Of a stretch of DNA of 9,756 nt, positions 5,847 to 9,756 are shown piece after piece. How positions within the stretch are numbered: position 1 is the first letter of the stretch; each line of letters begins with the position of its first letter. The DNA comes from an uncultured euryarchaeote (GTDB lineage: Archaea; Thermoplasmatota; Poseidoniia; Poseidoniales; Thalassarchaeaceae), in the NCBI GenBank assembly GCA_937901365.1, contig CALCEF010000242.1:1-9756 (forward strand). Direction: 5' to 3'. The notes beneath the pieces are model-generated. The model made no database searches. It worked only from the letters and a program-made list of their open reading frames with translations, and was not told the origin of the DNA. The position numbers were made by a program, and so were the translations under genes.

Positions 5847-8800
5847 ATGGTGTCGAGTGGAACCCTGATTCGAATCGCCGTTCTCGCGGCTCTTGCGTCG
5901 ATGTTGTTGGCTTTGGTACCAACCGCTGATGTCGTCGAATTGAACAGTGCAGATGAACCGATGGGGACCAGTGGCCGTAGTGGTCCCGATTTGGTTGTTG
6001 ATTATCTATCAGCGTCGTGGACATCTGCAGATGCTGGTGATTCCAAGAGCATCAGCACGCGAATAAAGAACGAAGGAGATTCATCTTCAGGTTCTTTCAG
6101 ATGGGCGTTGTATCTGTCGACGGATACAACGATTACAACCAACGATCTACAGTTGGATTATTGGACTCAGTCTAGCATTTCAGCAGGTAGCACCCGCTCG
6201 TCGACGAAGACTGTAACAATCCCCTCATCAATCACTGGAGGTTACTATTACGTCGGCATGATTGTCGATATCAATAGCCAAGTCAGCGAATCAGATGAGA
6301 ACAACAACGACGACTACGATTCAGGCCGAGTCCATGTTTACGAATTGCCCGATTTGGTCCCTCGAACGACATCATCGTCGTGTCAGACACCTGCAACAGG
6401 TACCATTGGCGATTATCTCGATTCTTCGATTTCAATTCAATATGAGAACGATGTCTCTAGCAGTCATGGACAATCTTCGGGAACATTCTACTGGGCGATG
6501 TATCTCTCCACCGATTCCACGATTACAACCAGCGATACACAGGTCGGTAGTGATCAATATTCATCCAGTCTGTCCTCTGGGAGTTATCGAACAGACTCAC
6601 TTTCAAGCAGCACTCGGATTCCATCGAGCATGAATGCGGGGACTTACTATTGGGGTTACATTCTGGATGTTGATTCCGATGTGGATGAGGCGAGTGAATC
6701 AAACAATGCTCGCACTTGCGACCAAATTACTCTGCAGGAAGATCTGCCAGACATTGAGGCCACGACCGTCAGCACATCAACATCTTCAGCAGTCATGGGG
6801 GATACGATTACAGTCCAGTATCGAATCGACAATATCGGTACGGATTATACGGGTTCATTCTATTGGAAATTGTATCTTTCAACCGATTCGACAATCACAA
6901 CATCGGACACTTTTGTGGATGAATTCAGTGTCAGTTCCATCAGTGGCGGTTCCTATCGTTCGGGATATGAATACAGTGTGGCGATTCCCACCGGTATGAG
7001 TCCAGGTTACCATTATCTGGGAATGATTGCCGATAATCGCGATTCTGTAAACGAGTTGGATGAAACCAATAACATCGCCTCGTCGAGTTCACGAATTGAT
7101 ATTGAGGAACCAGCAGACCTCGTCCCCGACAACCCGTCGGGTCCTAACTCTGCCCAAGCAGGACAACAGGTCAGCATCTCTTGGAGGATTGACAATACTG
7201 GAGATGACGCCTCTGGTTGGTTCTATTGGGAGATGTACATTTCAACCGATTCAACAATTTCGACCAGTGATACAAAACTGGGTTCAACCCAACAGGCCAA
7301 CAGCATTTCAGGCGGTTCGTACCGGAGTGGAACATACAGCCCTACATTGCCTAGTAACCTAGGTCAGGGTACGTATTATTTCGGCATCATCGCAGACACT
7401 ACGAGCCGTGTTTCCGAAGGTGATGAAACCAACAATATTGAAGTTGGAAATTCGATCTATATCACGGTTCCAGATTATGATTTGGAGGCGACTTCGATTT
7501 CAGTTGATTCAGGATACAGACAAGTCTGCGAAGGTGCTGATATCTACATCTCGTTGAGTGTAACCAATCTGGGCACAGACAATGCTGGTGCTCACTACTA
7601 CGAGGCTCTCGTTTCAACGGGTAATTCAGCCTCTGCAATCTATACTGGCACTTCACTCGGTTATGCAAGCGGAACCGCCAACGTGCCCTCATACACCCAT
7701 TCGAGCATGTTGGCTACATTGCCAACAAGTATCACACCTGGCACCTACTATGTCGGCTTATACGTCGATTATGGCGATTACATTTCTGAAACCGATGAGA
7801 ACAACAACATCGTCGCATCAAGCAGCGCTCAATTAACCGTTCTAGATTGTGGCCCCGACCTTGAACCAACATCTGTATCAGGACCGATTTCAGGAGTGAG
7901 GGGTGGCACGGCTCAGGTTTCAGTCCAAATTGCGAATGCTGGGATGGAGGATGCAACCAATGTCGATTACAGCATTTATCTTTCCAGTGATTCATCCATT
8001 ACCGGAGGCGGAAATGATGTATTCATCGGTTCAGATGTGGCAAATTCAATCGCCCAGAGTGGATCATGGTCTGGAAGTGTCAATCTGGGTATACCTTCCA
8101 ATCTTGGAGATGGCTGCTGGTATTGGGGCATTATCGTAGATCCAAACGATTCGATTCCGGAGATGGATGAGAGTAACAATGCCATGCCTTCAAGCGGACA
8201 GTTTTGCGTAGAAAAAGCCGACATTGTGATCGATTCAATTAGCATCCCAGAGGATGCAGTTAGCGGACAATCTACCTCTGTGCACATCAATATCAGCAAT
8301 TCTGGTGGTTCAGATGCCGGTTCATTCGACGTTCGCCTGATGCTATCTCTAGATGCTCAGGCGGGCACCGATGATACACAGGTCGACAGTTTCCGAGTCG
8401 ACCCGTTGGCAAGTGGTTCGTCAGTCGAAATCACACGCGTGGTGACAATCCCTGGGCAGCATGTTGGCCAATTCCATTGGGTGGTCATTGCAGATACATC
8501 ATCTGAAATCGATGAGGACGATGAAACCAACAACGCTGCTGCAAGCCTCGCGTTTTCCATCTCGGCCCCAGCCCGAGATCTTCTCGCATCATGGGTTGAA
8601 TCTCCACTTTCAGCCGAACCCGGCCAGACGGTTACAATCGAATGGGGGGCCGAAAATTTGGGACAGGAATCTCTCGGATTTGATGTCGAAATATGGCTCT
8701 CTGAAGATCGTTCATTGGGAACGGGAGATCTCCGACTTTCGCAATCCAGAGTCCCATCTCTGCTGAGTGGTTCCACAATGGCCGATTCACAGGTTGTCAA

Positions 8801-9756
8801 CTTGGCAGGTGACGTACAGGGTGTATGGTGGGTCGTTCTCGTAATCGATGCGGGTGAAGAGCACTTTGAGGACGATGAAAACAATAACATCCGTTTTTCG
8901 AATTCTACACTCACAATTGATTCGAACAGCCCACCTCCTGCGGGAGAAACATTACCCGGTTGCGACGACCCTCAAACGGATGGCGATTTCGAATCAGATG
9001 CAGCTTCAACGAGGTCCTCAGCACACCATTTGGGTGCGAATCCGAATCTTACATTGGAGGGCTGCCTTGTTGGCTTAGATGTCGTCGATTGGTATGCAAT
9101 CGTCATCGATTCAGGAAATCAAACATCGATTGCCCTCAGCGCAGAAGGGGCCCATCTTGAGGTTGCGGTCCTTAACGGAACAGCCTCGCTTGGTCAGGGT
9201 GAGGTCGATGATGAGATTAGATGGGTTACTATTTCCGCATTGAATGACGATTCAGAGGGCCTTGCTCTACTTTATCACGTTCGTGTGACTTGGGATCCAG
9301 CAACCCCTGGTGGTCCATATCAATTGAGATTTGTAACTGCCAATGCGAGTATTGAGACCGATTTGGTCCCACCGCCTGCACCCGAAATTACGCAGCTTGA
9401 TGGGTGGACAAACTCTGATGAAATTATCATCCAGTGGCCACCGGTTGAGGATGACCTTTCGGGAACATCTCATTATGAAGTTCGCTGGGCTGGTGGCCTA
9501 TGGGCTCCAGTGTTCGGAAATGAATCTGTAGTCAATCTCTCGATGCTAATGGACGGCAAATACTCATTCGAAGTCAGAGCGATTGACGAAGCCGGCAACA
9601 TTGGCCCTGCGAATGCGACGTGGATTCGGGTTGACAGGAATGCACCCACAATTTCGATTGAACAGGTCGAAGCCAAACGGTCTCCCGTATCGAAATTGAT
9701 TGTCGAATTGAATATCGATGATGGAGGGGGAAGCGGTCCATCAACAATCGATTGGT
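5847..9756 (+). CDS. Giant secreted multi-CARDB surface protein (C-terminus cut by window edge)
   Basis: The first 1303 codons are open and run off the right edge. A start at ATG 5847 (next codon GTG, an alternative) gives a signal peptide: MVSSGTLIRI, then a hydrophobic Ala/Leu core ending near VPTA. Eight tandem CARDB (cell-adhesion-related, Ig-like beta-sandwich) domains occupy residues about 47-1025. Each starts with a PDL-like motif and ends with the family's acidic D-E-x-N-N signature: DENNN, SESNN, DETNN, DETNN, DENNN, DESNN, DETNN, DENNN. Next comes a PPC-like beta domain (about 1039-1170; DVVDWYAIVID). A fibronectin type III domain follows at about 1175-1264 (HYEVRWAGG ... YSFEVRAIDEAGN), then the start of another Ig-like domain (DRNAPTISI). 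All eight cysteines fall two per domain. This architecture suggests an extracellular adhesin or surface-layer-associated protein; a C-terminal anchor, protease or sorting domain would lie beyond the window. No Shine-Dalgarno site is seen. Domain calls are strong; ligand unknown. Confidence 0.92.
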   Translation, partial: MVSSGTLIRIAVLAALASMLLALVPTADVVELNSADEPMGTSGRSGPDLVVDYLSASWTSADAGDSKSISTRIKNEGDSSSGSFRWALYLSTDTTITTNDLQLDYWTQSSISAGSTRSSTKTVTIPSSITGGYYYVGMIVDINSQVSESDENNNDDYDSGRVHVYELPDLVPRTTSSSCQTPATGTIGDYLDSSISIQYENDVSSSHGQSSGTFYWAMYLSTDSTITTSDTQVGSDQYSSSLSSGSYRTDSLSSSTRIPSSMNAGTYYWGYILDVDSDVDEASESNNARTCDQITLQEDLPDIEATTVSTSTSSAVMGDTITVQYRIDNIGTDYTGSFYWKLYLSTDSTITTSDTFVDEFSVSSISGGSYRSGYEYSVAIPTGMSPGYHYLGMIADNRDSVNELDETNNIASSSSRIDIEEPADLVPDNPSGPNSAQAGQQVSISWRIDNTGDDASGWFYWEMYISTDSTISTSDTKLGSTQQANSISGGSYRSGTYSPTLPSNLGQGTYYFGIIADTTSRVSEGDETNNIEVGNSIYITVPDYDLEATSISVDSGYRQVCEGADIYISLSVTNLGTDNAGAHYYEALVSTGNSASAIYTGTSLGYASGTANVPSYTHSSMLATLPTSITPGTYYVGLYVDYGDYISETDENNNIVASSSAQLTVLDCGPDLEPTSVSGPISGVRGGTAQVSVQIANAGMEDATNVDYSIYLSSDSSITGGGNDVFIGSDVANSIAQSGSWSGSVNLGIPSNLGDGCWYWGIIVDPNDSIPEMDESNNAMPSSGQFCVEKADIVIDSISIPEDAVSGQSTSVHINISNSGGSDAGSFDVRLMLSLDAQAGTDDTQVDSFRVDPLASGSSVEITRVVTIPGQHVGQFHWVVIADTSSEIDEDDETNNAAASLAFSISAPARDLLASWVESPLSAEPGQTVTIEWGAENLGQESLGFDVEIWLSEDRSLGTGDLRLSQSRVPSLLSGSTMADSQVVNLAGDVQGVWWVVLVIDAGEEHFEDDENNNIRFSNSTLTIDSNSPPPAGETLPGCDDPQTDGDFESDAASTRSSAHHLGANPNLTLEGCLVGLDVVDWYAIVIDSGNQTSIALSAEGAHLEVAVLNGTASLGQGEVDDEIRWVTISALNDDSEGLALLYHVRVTWDPATPGGPYQLRFVTANASIETDLVPPPAPEITQLDGWTNSDEIIIQWPPVEDDLSGTSHYEVRWAGGLWAPVFGNESVVNLSMLMDGKYSFEVRAIDEAGNIGPANATWIRVDRNAPTISIEQVEAKRSPVSKLIVELNIDDGGGSGPSTIDW
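5985..8921 (+). repeat. Eight tandem CARDB-coding repeats of about 350-400 bp
   Basis: Approximate repeat starts are 5985, 6348, 6747, 7110, 7470, 7854, 8217 and 8568, with the last unit ending near 8921. Units 1-4 share an inner block coding for a LYLSTDSTITTSDT-like strand and loop, recognisable even at nucleotide level near 6112, 6503, 6873 and 7239. A glycine-tyrosine block (such as GGSYRSG or AGTYYWG) recurs in most units. Units 5-8 keep only the PDL and D-E-x-N-N ends and the general strand pattern. All units are in one frame, so copy-number change by recombination would preserve the reading frame. Confidence 0.85.

Noticed and set aside
5188..5868. Plus-strand open frame of 226 codons covering the whole SprT-like gene in antisense
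   Set aside because: It is fully antisense to a gene with clear catalytic and zinc-ribbon motifs, its product shows no recognisable domain, and its end overlaps the start of the CARDB gene. It is a shadow of the codon pattern of the real gene.
5743..6024. Minus-strand 93-codon frame whose TGA overlaps the ATG of the SprT-like gene (ATGA arrangement)
   Set aside because: The overlap looks operon-like, but the frame runs antisense through the CARDB signal peptide and the divergent promoter region, and the product is low in hydrophobic core and unlike any family I know.
5985..8921. Regularly spaced repeats that might suggest a CRISPR array or other non-coding repeat
   Set aside because: The period is about 350-400 bp, the repeats are degenerate, and they are in frame as CARDB protein domains.

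Overview
This window looks like archaeal chromosome, most probably Marine Group II Euryarchaeota (Candidatus Poseidoniales) or a close relative. The evidence is a Hel308-type Ski2 helicase (an archaeal/eukaryotic family), very tight gene packing, large secreted multi-CARDB proteins, and a D-x-D-G-D-G-x-P-D acidic motif of the kind frequent in that group. This placement is inference from gene content. No rRNA or taxonomic marker is present.

Layout. (1) 1-2459, minus strand: Hel308 DNA helicase, cut off by the left edge just inside its C-terminal helix-hairpin-helix domain. (2) 2459-3190, plus strand: a small membrane-anchored protein with a TerB-like helical domain and a Ca-binding-like acidic tail. 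Its ATG shares a base with the best-supported (TTG) start of the divergent helicase. (3) 3194-5182, minus strand: a secreted/membrane protein with two predicted extracellular domains and three internal membrane spans, convergent with gene 2 and only 3 bp away. (4) 5207-5746, minus strand: a SprT-like zinc metalloprotease with a C-terminal zinc ribbon, directly upstream of gene 3 and probably co-transcribed with it; a perfect hairpin spans its stop codon. (5) 5747-5846: a 100-bp divergent intergenic region holding a 7-bp inverted repeat and an AT-rich TATA-like element. (6) 5847 to the right edge, plus strand: the first 1303 residues of a very large secreted protein with a signal peptide, eight tandem CARDB domains, a PPC-like domain, a fibronectin type III domain and the start of another Ig-like domain.

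Nearly all of the window is coding; the only true intergenic stretches are 3, 24 and 100 bp. I see no tRNA, rRNA, CRISPR array, insertion sequence or integrase. Functionally, the window joins genome maintenance (Hel308, and possibly the SprT-like protease) to cell-surface functions (the CARDB protein and the two-ectodomain membrane protein). Nothing proves that the five genes form one system. The least explained parts are the SprT-like/membrane-protein pair, the TerB-like membrane protein, and the overlapping divergent starts at 2459.
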